DNA of 64,000 bases, taken from assembly GCA_037349315.1 (NCBI GenBank), contig JBAIAC010000020.1, positions 1,984,001 to 2,048,000 on the forward strand. The letters are read 5' to 3'. Every line of letters starts with the position of its first letter. Position 1 is the stretch's first letter. Source of the DNA: Chelydra serpentina (taxonomy: Eukaryota > Chordata > Testudines > Chelydridae). Of this stretch, positions 33,421 to 43,654 are shown in pieces. The translations under genes were made by a program, and so were the position numbers. Under the pieces are notes generated by a model. That model saw only the letters and a list, made by a program, of their open reading frames with translations, was not told the DNA's origin and did not search any database.

Positions 33421-34499
33421 CTTTGCAGGTAACCTTTAACAGGGAGCCCTTTTTCTATGATACTGACACTACAAAGAATCCTACATGTGACAAGGTCAGA
33501 TTTGGAACATATGGAGCTACAGTTCTCAGCAGCATGAGGACAGGAAGAAAAAAACCCTCTCTATTCTTAAGGGCACCCACTCCCTCCTCTAGGGCTCTCC
33601 TTTCCCCCGAGAGGGCATCCCTCTCCCCCTCATCACACAGCTATGGGATGAGGCATGGACTCTCTGGTGCTGCATGGCAGAGAATACAGGATCCCAGTCA
33701 AAGAGTAGTGATCTCTGCTGGGCACACCCTCCCCTCACTTTGCTTCTCCTGGGGAGCTGCTGGTATTTTCCATCTCTACCCCAGTCCAGTGTCTGCCTTT
33801 GCTCCTCCTCCAGCAGAGGTTGGCCTCTCTCCCCAACTCAGGCAGGGTGCTCAGGGTGTTACTATATTATGTGGTAGCTGCATGTTGCATATAATCCATC
33901 ATAGTAACCTCTGCAGACCTCCTTACAGAAAAGGTGCCATATAAGGAAACAATTGTACCTGCTACCTCTAAGAATTGGAGACGTGCAATGCAGTAGCATC
34001 CCCTTTTTCTTCTTCTTCATCCTCCAACTATCAGTGTATTTCTTCCCTATCCCTTCCAGAGACACTCTCTCTCCTCTCCTTGCCTCAATATTCCAACTCT
34101 CCTCCACTTCAAAGTCTCCCACTATCAGAATTGTTAAATATCAGATTTTCTGTTTCTGCTTCCATTCCAGAATGGAATTTTCTGATTTAAAAGTATTAAG
34201 GGAGGGGAGGTGACGAAAAATGAGAAATTAGACTGGTACGAACAATAAAGACTTTTGGTTTTTCCACAGATTTCAGTGGCTGTTAGGCAGCTTGACTACA
34301 GTGTATGAATTTGCCTGAATTTTAATAGTTAATGTATTACTTATATCTTTATTCAGACCCTCCAAGTTCTGATATTTGTAGCACAAACCATGATATTTTT
34401 CATAGATTGTAGTTTCACTTACCATTAACATTTGAATTTGCGTTTCTAGGCTTTGGAATAGGATCTAGAAAACAAATGGATAAGAAGGTGGGCAAAATG
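33421..34499 (-). repeat. Segmental array unit E (left half only)
   Basis: It carries landmarks from 'aaggtcagatttggaacat' (33494) through 'gaggcatggactctctggtg' (33650), the TC-rich tract (about 34000-34110) and 'attccagaatggaattttctg' (34165). It then diverges to a sequence shared only with unit H ('aataaagacttttggttttt', 'gaatttgcctgaattttaat'), ending at a CR1 tail. It has no membrane-helix exon. E and H form a distinct subtype. Confidence 0.7.
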
Positions 34500-34912
34500 T
34501 AAATGAAGGACATTGTTTTACACTAATCTTTTACAGTTTATGATGGATTTGTTTAGTCTGGAGAAGAGAAGTCTCAGTGGGGACATGATAATTGATTTCA
34601 AGTACAGAAAATGTTGTTTCAAGAAGGTGGGAGAAAATTTGTTCTCCTTAACTTCTGAAGATAGGACAGGCAGCAAGGGCAGTTTAGGTTGGACTTTAGG
34701 AAAAACTTCCGAACTGTTAGGGTGGTTAAACACTGGAGTAAGTTGTACATTAAGGTTCTGGAATCTCCATCATTGGAGATTTGTAAGAGCAGATTAGATA
34801 AACACCTTTCAGGTATGATCTGTACACTATTTAGCCCTGCCATGTTTGCAGAGGACTGGACTAGATGCCTTCTTGAGGTCCCTTCCAATCCTATAACTCT
34901 ATGATTCTATGA
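34500..34912 (+). mobile_element. CR1 3'-end fragment
   Basis: C-terminal ORF2 codons (FSLEKRSLSGDMI near 34553 and WTLGKTSELL-type decayed tail), then the 3' UTR and a TATGATTCTATGATT end. The paralogous insertion is at 60781-61172, before unit I. The frame is broken near 34680. Confidence 0.85.
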
Positions 34913-36668
34913 TTTATCCTGTTGCACATCATCTTTAACATGTAGTCCTTTTTCGTCAGACACTAAAATGACAAATTATCCCATATGTGAAAAGGTCAGA
35001 TTTGGAACAGATGGAGAGATAGTTCTGAACAGTCCGAGGAGAGGGAAAAAAACTTCTCTCTACCCGTAAGGACACACTTTCCCTCTTCCAGGGCCCTTCT
35101 GTCCCCCTTGATAGCATCCCTCTCCCCGTCATCACACAGCTGTGGACTGAGACATAGACCCTGTGGTGCTGAATGGCAGATAATACATCCTCCCAATCAC
35201 AGAAAAGGGAACTCTGCTGTGCACATTCTCTCCTGCCTCTGCCTCTCCACAGCGAGCTGCTTGTATCTGCCATCTGCACCCTAGTCCAGTGCCTGCCATT
35301 GTCCCTCCTCCAGCAGAGGGTGGGTTTCTCCTTTAATCAGCAGCATGCTCAGGGTGCTAATATATCATGTGGTAGCTGCATGTTGCATATAATCCATCAT
35401 CAGAACCACAGCAGACATAAGGATATGGAAAAGGGGCCTGATAAAAAAAATTGTACCTGCCACTTCCATTAATTGCAGACATGCAATCCAGGTATATCTC
35501 CTTTGCCTCCTCCTCCTCCTTCTCTCATCCCCTTTGTCATCGTCCAAATAGAAGTGAATTTTCTTCCTATCCCTTCCAGAGACACTATCTCTGCTCTCCT
35601 TGCCTCAGTATTCTACCTCTCCTACACTCCAAACTCTCCCACTGTCAGATTTTTAAATATCAGATTCTCTGTTTCTCCTTCCATTCCAGAGTGGAGTTTT
35701 CTGATTTTTAAATGGAAAATTCAGTTTTAGCTCTGAGGGGACAGAATGAAAAATCAGAAACTAGACTGGTATGTCAGGCCCTGCCTCCAATAATCTTTCC
35801 TAGTGGTTGGCTCGGTCACAACTGGGTCAAAGGTTGGGCCTGGGCAAAGCTAGTCCTGGAATCATGATCTAGGGACAGACAAGGGTCAAAACCAACATGA
35901 GAGTCTGCAGTCAAATGAGGATCAGGACCACAGGTCAGGGATCAGAGGGGTTCAGAAGACGGAGGTTAGCCGGGGGTGGGTTGGATACGAGACTGGAGTA
36001 AGGTTAATTCAGGGCAACGGCTGGGCTCAGAAAAGTCTGTGGAAGGAGTAGGAGGAGGAGCAGGCAGAGGAGGAGGGGCAGGCGGAAGGGTTGGGAGTTG
36101 CCATAGTTTGTTGCACTGAGAGGCAGCAGGAGGGTCCCTGGCTGGGGAATGCTGTTGCTCAGACTCATCTGCAGTTCTGATGTCATTGTGGAAATAATTG
36201 AGCCTCGGGTCATCTGACCCCATCTCTGCTTTGTGATAGGTTGTTGCCGCATGCCTGAGGGGTGACTCAGCACCAGCCCTGCTGAGTGCAGACTCAGGGC
36301 AACAGCTGAGTGAGCAGCGCTACTTTGGCTGAAAGTTTGCCTCACAGTCAGGCCTGCTAGATCAAGCTGGAGCAACCCAGGAACCTTGCTGGTGAATGGA
36401 TGCTTATATGGATGCTGGACTTACAGATGACCAGAGTTCAATTGACTGGACCTGAGGGATGTGCGAGGTAGCCCTCCCACTTCCAAGAGTCCAGACAAAG
36501 CCCATACTGGGTGGGCATCTGCTTTTCTCTTTTTTTTCTAGAGGAAATCAAACCCAGTAACAACTAATCTACTGGAAATCACATTTGCCTCTGAAGGGCA
36601 GAAATAAAGAAAGCTGATGAGAGAAGTATGGAGGATTCGATCTGCGATTGATTGGAACTTGCTTCATT

Positions 36669-36721
36669 TTACATGGTAGGAAGAGGTGAAGGGCAGTTGG
36701 GGCTGCTCCCCTTTTGTGAAT
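36669..36721 (-). CDS. Possible terminal coding exon, copy F (weak)
   Basis: The acceptor CCCTCCCATCCCAG is followed by 53 nt, giving 17 residues (DSQKGSSPNCPSPLPTM) and TAA in the phase from the membrane-helix exon. Length and stop position equal those of copy A, but the residues differ because of small compensating shifts. Confidence 0.2.
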
Positions 36722-37001
36722 CTGGGATGGGAGGGGAGAGAAACATGAGTGACCCCAACAGACACTGCCTTCCAGAACATTACTGTAGCTCCTGGCAGAT
36801 TCCTACAATTGGGAATATAAAGAGTCCACTCGAAGAATGACTACCAAAGCCATGTCATTGGTATTTAGTAATCCATTTATCATTATAGGAACATGTGATC
36901 TCAGCAACAGAAACAATTTTAATATAAAATTTCCACTCGGTTCCCAAATATATTGAAAATACATTATATAAATGAATAGTTTTTAAGGAACAAATTCTTA
37001 C

Positions 37002-37094
37002 CACAATGCTTATGTTTATAACTGATGAACAGGTTGATAGTGGAGATGATGAAAGTCAGGCCAATTGGTATTAGAATTAGTATCTGCATCCAAT
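37002..37094 (-). CDS. Predicted membrane-helix exon, copy F
   Basis: The acceptor is TTCTACCATAG and the outer donor is GTAAGAAT. The inner donor is lost (ATAAGC). The 93-nt exon is open, starts WMQILILIPIGLTFI and ends with a KHKHCG stretch. It is closest to copy D. Confidence 0.4.
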
Positions 37095-37409
37095 CTATGG
37101 TAGAACAATCATCCAAAAATTATTACAAACTCCATTTATTATACCGAATTAATAGAAATATATTTCCATTTCAGATACAAAAACTGCTCAAGCAGCTCAC
37201 ATTAGATTTATTTCTGTGATTTTCTTTGATGCAAAATAGAAAAACAACATGGAGAATCTCTTGTTCTTTTTTTGAAGAAAAAGGAAACAATTCACATTAA
37301 AAACTTTTGGCTTGGTCCCCAATTCATACCAGACAGGAAGCTGTAACATCACTTTATGGAACAACACAGACATAAGATAAATTAAAAACCTATTTCATCG
37401 GTCGAGGTC

Positions 37410-38224
37410 TGTCAAGGTTCCCTCCCACTCTGAACTCTAGGGTACAGATGTGGGGACCCGCATGAAAGACCCCATAAGCTTATTTCTACCAGCTTAGGTT
37501 AAAACTCCCCAAGGTACAAAATCTCCCCTGCACCCTGAGAAAAGCTTCTCACTGCCACAATCAAGTGATTTAAACAAGAACCAGGGAAAAGGACCACTTG
37601 AAGTTCCCCTTCCCCCCAAAATACCCCCTCAAGCCCATACACCCCCTTTCCTGGGGAGCTTGAGAATAATCTCCTAACCAATTGGTTACACAGTGATCCA
37701 AAACCCACCCCCGGGATCTTAGAACAATGGAAAACAGTCTTACCATTGTTTTATTAAAAGAAGGATTTTATTAAAACAAGAAAAGTAAAAATCATCTCTG
37801 TAAAATCAGGATGGCATATCTTTTACAGGGTACTTAATTTCCTAACTCAGAGGGATCCCCACCCTGGGCAAAACCTTTAAGTTACAGAAAAATGCAACAA
37901 AACCAGGAATAAACATTCCCTCCAGCACAGCGAATTTCCCAAGCTAAAACAATAGAAAAACCTAAAGCATTCTAAATACTCACTAACTCCATAGAAGATG
38001 GATGGGTGCTGGCTTGATCTGTCTCTTACGAAGAGAGCACACAGACAGACAGAATGAAACCTTTTTTTTCCCCCTCCCAAGATTTGAAAGTATCTTGTCC
38101 CCTTATTGGTCAGATGCCAGCCTGGTCAGGTGTCAGCCAGGTTACTGGAGTTTAACCCTTTACAGGTAAGAGGATTTATAGTACTGCATCAGCCTCTCAA
38201 ACCCTTCCCTTTGTATTTATGATA
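37410..38224 (+). mobile_element. Solo LTR, 815 bp (Gypsy/ERV-type turtle family)
   Basis: TGTCAAGGTTCC to TATTTATGATA, with perfect 5-bp duplications AGGTC at 37405-37409 and 38225-38229. The flanks rejoin to the 'ggtctaaggtctcaatcctg' seen in unit D. No internal sequence remains. A related LTR lies on the minus strand at 45560-46548, and a 200-bp internal piece lies in the ERV pol at 19694. Confidence 0.9.
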
Positions 38225-38789
38225 AGGTCTCAATCCTGCAAACACTTATGCATGTGCTTAACATCAGTTGTTCCCAATGGGAGTACTCATTTTAATAATG
38301 TTAAACATATGTTCACAGGACCAGAAGCTTCAGTATAACAGCTGATATTTTCACAGTAGCCTAAAGGTGTATGTTGACCAGCTTAAAAAGTGTTCCTTAA
38401 AATATGCCAGCTAACATACTAACTAAGGCCTGGTCTACACTAGGACTTTATGTCGAATTTAACAGCATTAACTCTATTGTACCCTGCACCCGTCCACGTT
38501 ACGAAGCTATTTATTTCGACATAAACGGCTCTTTCATTCGATTTCTGTACGCCTCCCCGACGAGGGGAGTAGCGCTAAATTCGACATGGGCATGTCGAAT
38601 TTGGGTTACAGTGGACGGAATTCGACGCTAATAGCTCCGGGAGCTATCCCACAGTGCACCACTATGTGGACACTCTGGACAGCAGTCTGAGCTCGGATGC
38701 TCTGACCAGCCACACAGGAAGAGACCTGGGAAAATTTGATTTCCTTTTCCTGTGTGGACAGTTTGAATCTCATTTCCTGTTTGGACATC

Positions 38790-39393
38790 ATGGCGAGCTC
38801 AGCAGCACTGGCAACGATGCAGAGCTCTCCAGCGGAGGTTACCATGCAATCCCAGAATAGAAAGAGGGCTCCAGCAAGGATTGATCAGGAAGTCTTGGAT
38901 CTGATCGCTGTGTGGGGAGATAAATCCGTCCTATCCGAGCTCCGATCCAAAAGACGGAATGCAAAAATTTATGAAAAAATATCCCTGGCCATGACAGAGA
39001 GAGGATACAGCCGGGATGCAATGCAGTGCCGCATGAAAATCAAGGAGCTGCGGCAAGCGTACCAGAAGACCAAAGAGTCAAATGGACGCTCCGAATCACA
39101 GCCCCACACATGCTGTTTCTACGAGGCACTGCATGCAATGCTTGGTGGTGCTGCCACCACTACTCCACCAGTTTCCGTGGACTCCAACAACGGGGTCTTA
39201 TCTACGGCCACGTCATCGGAAGTTTTTGCGGACGGTGAAGATGAGGAAGGAGAGGAGGAGGACGAGGCAGTCGACAGCGCTTTCAACGCTGATTGCCCCG
39301 ACAGCCAGGATCTGTTCATAACCCTGACCGAGATCCCCTACGAACCCTCCCAAGGCAGTAACCCGGACCAGGAATCAGGCGAAGGATCAGCAG
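38790..39393 (+). CDS. Harbinger Myb-like DNA-binding protein, exon 1
   Basis: The start ATG at 38790 (CATCATGG) opens MASSAALATMQSS. A Myb/SANT-MADF-like domain follows at about residues 25-110: IDQEVLDLIAVWGD, a YEKISLAMTERGYSRDAMQC stretch and KIKELRQAYQK, a tri-helical DNA-binding pattern. An acidic stretch (about residues 145-165) rich in D and E comes next. In PIF-Harbinger elements this partner binds the transposon ends and helps import the transposase. The donor CAG|GTCAGT is at 39393, leaving phase 1, which matches exon 2. No stop or frameshift is seen. Confidence 0.85.
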
Positions 39394-40329
39394 GTCAGTG
39401 TTTTAAACATTTATTTTCAATAGAATAGGCATGGTATGTTAGCAATAGGTTTTTATTGCTTACTTTGCCTTAGTCGCTTTAGTTTTCAGTCGTTTCTAGT
39501 GCAACTACTCGAAAAGTCTGTCAATATGTATGGGGATAGAGGAGAAATCCCCATCGGAGATCTCCACGAAGCTCTCCTGGAGGTACAGTGAAAGCCTTTG
39601 CATCAGGTTCCCAGGGAAAGTGGCCTTATTGTCTCCTCCATGGTAGGAAACTTTTCCACGCCATGCTAGCAGCAGGTACTCCGGTATCATTGCCTTGCAG
39701 AGCATGGCGGCATACGGCCCTTGTGTTTGCTGGCATTCACGCAGCATACGGTCTTTCTCTGTCTCTGTAATCCTCATCAGAGTGATATCAGTCATGGTGC
39801 CCTGGTTTGAATGAGGGTTTTTTTTAGTATGGTGACTGCTTGACTTTTCCTTTAAATAACGCCACCCGGCGGTTTCCAGCCACACAGGGGGGTGGGAGCG
39901 GGGAGGTGAACCGTTGAAACTTAGCGGTTCGCAGGCAGGGACATTTCCCGGAACCAGCCACGCTGGGGGGGGTGGCGGGGAGGTGAACCATTCTAGATGA
40001 GCAGTTTTGCCAGCAACAGAAACTGACCACCGGTAGGAACTCTGCTTGAAACATGGGAGTATGCCACTGCTGTAAAGTAAGCTCTCAGCAGTCCAAAGTG
40101 TACGGCTTACCATGGTCTCCAGAGAGCCGAATTCCTGTGTCCAGCCCCGCTTGTGTGATCTCTACAACAAGACCCCAGGCACTCAATATAAAGACGGAAT
40201 ACTCGACCTTGTACTGAGTGCACATGTGATAGGTACTGTGCATGGTCTTTTTCCCAGGGAAAGAGTATAGCCATTGTTCAGGAAAATGTATCTTTCTGAG
40301 GAATTCACTCCCTTTCTCCCATCGCACAG

Positions 40330-40811
40330 CTGCGCGTGTCTCCCACACTACGTGTGCATCACCATCCCAAAGGCTTGCGCAGATCAGGCAGCGCAAAAAA
40401 AGAACTCGGGACGACATGTTCTCAGAATTGATGGTCTGTTCCCGAAATGAGGCGGCACAGTGTAGAGAGGACATCTTGCGGTCCGAGCGAGCATCCAGCG
40501 AATGGGAGCAGAGGGCTGAAGCTCGTGAGGACAGGTGGTGGCTGGAAGACCAGCAGGCGACTCAAACGCTGCTTGGACTAATGAGGGAGCAAACGGACAT
40601 GCTCTGGCACCTTGTAGATGTTCTGCAGGACCGGAGGCAGGAGGAAAGAGCTCCGCTCTATTTGATCTCTAACCGCCCTCCCCCGCATCAAAGTCCAATC
40701 CCCCCATCACCCAAAGTCACGAGAACGAGGGGCAGCAGGGGCCGTGGAAATAATCACTCCACCCCTGCGGACTGCTCCAGTAGCAGAAGGCTCTCATTCC
40801 CAAAGATTTGA
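40330..40811 (+). CDS. Harbinger Myb-like protein, exon 2
   Basis: The acceptor TTTCTCCCATCGCACAG ends at 40329, and the first complete codon follows two bases in, as required by the phase of exon 1. The 482-nt exon encodes an arginine- and glutamate-rich helical region (RQRKKRTRDDMFSELM, later EDRWWLEDQQATQTLLGLM, likely coiled coil) and a proline-rich, basic tail ending at a TGA. Exons 1 and 2 together are 1086 nt, 361 codons plus stop, with no break. AATAAA follows at 40888. Confidence 0.8.
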
Positions 40812-41596
40812 TGGGTCCTTTCCTTCCCTCCAACCTCACCCCACCCTAGCCCCCGTCCAAGTTTCATCTCATAACTCTGCTCTCCTTAATAAAAAATGCT
40901 GTTCTTTAAAGTGCTGTTTCCTTCATTTCCTTTTACAGGACGGTGTGTTTGAGGGGGAGGGGGAAAGGGGGTTTGTAATTTGAAATGATAGGCGCCTGCA
41001 CCAGGGTAGAGACAGGGGGACAGGTTCACCAGAAACTCACACTCACATTGCATTCACTAGGCACCATGGTCATTCTGGGAGGTGGTTTTCATGTTCTCTA
41101 TGGGGGGGGAGCTCTGTGAGTTTCTGGTGGGGGAGGGCGGCTGCAGATCTTTTGCAGCGGTCAGTAGCCTGCATGACAGAGCCATGAAGCAGGGGATCTG
41201 TGACTGCAATCCATGGCCACAAAGTCACACAGCCCCCCCTCCCCCTCACAGAGTTGCAAACAGGAGGGGTGGCAGGCTATGTTGAAACAAGCAGTCCACC
41301 ACTGTGGACTGCTGTAGGAGCAGGAGCCTGTCATTCCCCGAGTCTGGAAGCGTCCTTTCCATCACTCCACCCGCTCCCCAACCGCAGTAGGCATTCCAGT
41401 TTCAACCCTTTACCAAGAAATCCTTAATTAAGAAGACGGTTTTAATGAACAATGTTTCCTTTATTTTATTTTTAAAGCACTGTGTGAAGCGGGGGGGGGG
41501 GGGGGGAAAGGGTTTTGGAAATTGGAGAGGATATGCAACATTAACTGGGTAAAGAAACATAGGCAGGTTCAGGTTCTGCTTGATGAAAGGTAATAG

Positions 41597-42968
41597 TCAC
41601 AGGTTTCCCTGCTCGCTCTGGAAGCTGGCTTTCAAAGCTTCCCAGATGCGCAGCGCATCCCGCTGGGCTCTTCTAATTGCCCGGGTGTCTGGCCGCGCGT
41701 AATCAGCAGCGAGGTGATTTGCCTCAACCGCCCACCCCACCATAAACGTCTCCCCCTTGCTCTCGCAGAGATTGTGGAGCACACAGCAAGCTGCAATCAC
41801 AATCATAGAATCATAGAATATCAGGGTTGGAAGGGACCTTAGGAGGTCATCTAGTCCAACCCCCTGCTCAAAGCAGGACCAATCCCCAATTTTTGCCCCA
41901 GATCCCTAAATGGCCCCCTCAAGGATTGAACTCACAACCCTGGGTTTAGCAGGCCAATGCTCAAACCACTGAGCTATCCCTCCCCCCTTGGGAGGGATAT
42001 TGGGGGATATTGGTTTGGCTGAGATATTGGGGATATTGGTTTGGCTGAGATCAGAGCAAGTCAATAGGCTTCTCCATCTCCCTTTGAGACGTCCAAAAGC
42101 ACACTCCACCACCATTCTGCACTTGCTCAGCCGGTAGTTGAAGAGCTCCTTTTCAGTGTCCAGGGCGCCTATGTACGGCTTCATGAGCCAGGGCATTAGC
42201 GGGTAGGCTGGGTCCCCGAGGATCACTGTAGGCATCTCCACATCCCCAACAGTTATTTTGTGGTCCGGGAAGTAAATACCTTCCTGCAGCCGTCTAAACA
42301 GACCAGAGTTCCAGAAAATGCGAGCATCATGAACCTTGTCCGGCCATCCGACGCTGATGTTGGTAAAACGTCCTTTATGGTCCACCAATGCTTGCAGCAC
42401 CATTGAAAAATAGCCCTTTCAGTTAATGTACTGGCTGCCCTGGTGGTCCAGTCCCAGGATAGGGATGTGAGTTCCATCAATAGCCCCACCGCGGTTTGGG
42501 AATCCCATCGCTGTGAAGCCATCTATGATCACCTGCACGTTTCCCAGGGTCACTGCCTTTGAGAGCAGCAGGTCAACGATTGCATGGGCTACTTGCATCA
42601 CAGTAACCCCCATGGTAGATTTGCCCACTCCAAATTGATTCGCAGCTGTTAGGTGTAGCAAGCTTCCACAGGGCTATGGCCACTCGCTTCTGGATAGTCA
42701 GGGCTGCTCGCATTCAGGTGTCCTGGCACTTCAGGGCAGGGGACAGCAACTCACAAAGTTCCAGGAAAGTGCCCTTACGCATCCGAAAATTTCTCAGCCA
42801 CTGGGATTCATCCCAGACCTGCAGCACTATGCGGTCCCACCAGTCAGTGCTTGTTTCCTTTGCCCAGAATCGCCGTTCCACAGGATCAACGTGCCCCATT
42901 GCCACCATGATTTCTACGGGCCGGGGTCCCGTGCTTTGTGAGAGGTCTGTGCCCCTCTCAGAGTTCAT
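41597..42968 (-). pseudogene. Harbinger DDE transposase (dead)
   Basis: Minus-strand transposase of the PIF-Harbinger (DDE_4-type) family. The N-terminal part starts MNSERGTDL at 42968. Catalytic-region motifs are GGAIDGTHIPI near 42485 (first acid), a VGWPDKVHDARIF stretch near 42330 (second acid) and MVVECAFGRLKGRW near 42100 (glutamate). The C-terminal part (VIAACCVLHNLC, then EALKASFQ) ends at 41597. Breaks: TGA near 42714, a one-base shift near 42660, TGA near 42418, and a SINE at 41803-41987 beside a 24-bp tandem duplication near 42000-42050. Both TGA codons look like CpG decay of arginine CGA. Confidence 0.9.
41803..41987 (-). mobile_element. tRNA-derived SINE in Harbinger transposase
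   Basis: A minus-strand copy of the SINE at 14606. Reading in plus, it starts with the CR1-like tail 'atagaatcatagaatatcag' and ends with the tRNA-like head 'gagctatccctcccccc'. It separates the catalytic-glutamate part of the transposase from the CVLHNLC part. Confidence 0.9.
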
Positions 42969-43654
42969 GTCCTCATGGCGCTTTCATTGCCTCCTCGCCC
43001 TATTTCTCAGCATCTGCCTCTGGAAAAGGTGGATGATAAGGCGCGAGGTGTTGACAATGGACAGAACAGCAGCGATGATCGCAGAGGGCTCCATGCTCGC
43101 TGTCCTGTGGCATCCGTGCTGTCAATCACCAGAAAAGGGCGCGATCTAATTGCCCACCGGCGCTTTCACGGAGGGAGGGCAGGAGTGAGGGTCGAATGAC
43201 GACATTTACCCAAAACCACGCTTGACACATTTTTTGCCCCAGCACGCATTGGGGGCTAGACCCAGAATTCCAATGGGCAGCGGGGACAGCGGGAACTGTG
43301 GGATAGCTACCCACAGTGCTCCGCTTGCAATGTCGACGCTTGCCCCATTAGTGTGGACTTATAAACTCGAAGTAATGTCCTTGGTGTTGATTCACACGCT
43401 TGACTTTGTAATATCGGTTTCACAAGTTCGGTTTAAGAAAAATCAAACTACTCTCATAGTGTAGACATACCCTAACATGTTTTGCCACTACAGGACTTAG
43501 GCATCTCTCTCTAGACTTAGGCACCTAAGTCCTGCTATCAGGGGAAACTAAATCCACTAAATTCCTGTTTGGCTGCTGCCAAACCCTGTAGGTGCCTAAA
43601 TTCACCCAATACCCACATTAATGCCGTAAAAATTCCTGAATTGCTTATGTTTTT

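Larger units (their letters stand above)
38427..43472 (+). mobile_element. PIF-Harbinger DNA transposon, 5.05 kb
   Basis: Terminal inverted repeats GGCCTGGTCTACACTA (left) and, inverted, GGTATGTCTACACTA (right) are flanked by TAA target duplications at 38424-38426 and 43473-43475. Flanks rejoin to 'actaactaacatgttttgcc' as in other units. It has the usual two-gene layout: a Myb-like gene on the plus strand and a DDE transposase on the minus strand, convergent, with poly(A) signals near 40888 (plus) and 41460-41465 (minus). A SINE has landed in the transposase. A MITE of the same family is at 61581-61866. Confidence 0.95.
34913..43654 (-). repeat. Segmental array unit F (with nested insertions)
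   Basis: Landmarks in order from 'aaggtcagatttggaacag' (34995) to the 'cttatgttttt' point at 43650, where a hAT element starts. Between them sit the membrane-helix exon (37002-37094), a solo LTR (37410-38224) and a Harbinger transposon (38427-43472). Removing both insertions, with their duplications, restores a continuous unit. The block 36005-36400 is nearly identical to unit C, while sequence just right of it (ATCTACTGGAAATCACA) follows unit D, so the unit is a mosaic. Confidence 0.75.

Noticed and set aside
34956..35279. 108-codon minus-strand frame near 'gaggcatggaccctgtgg', with similar frames in units H and I
   Set aside because: Partial similarity follows from the segments being paralogous. 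Frames shift or stop at different places in each unit and no domain is seen.
25374..36375. Conserved 123-codon minus-strand frames in units C, D and F
   Set aside because: C and F are nearly identical by recent copying, and units A, B and I break the frame. It also overlaps a pyrimidine-rich splice-like tract. Coding is not supported.
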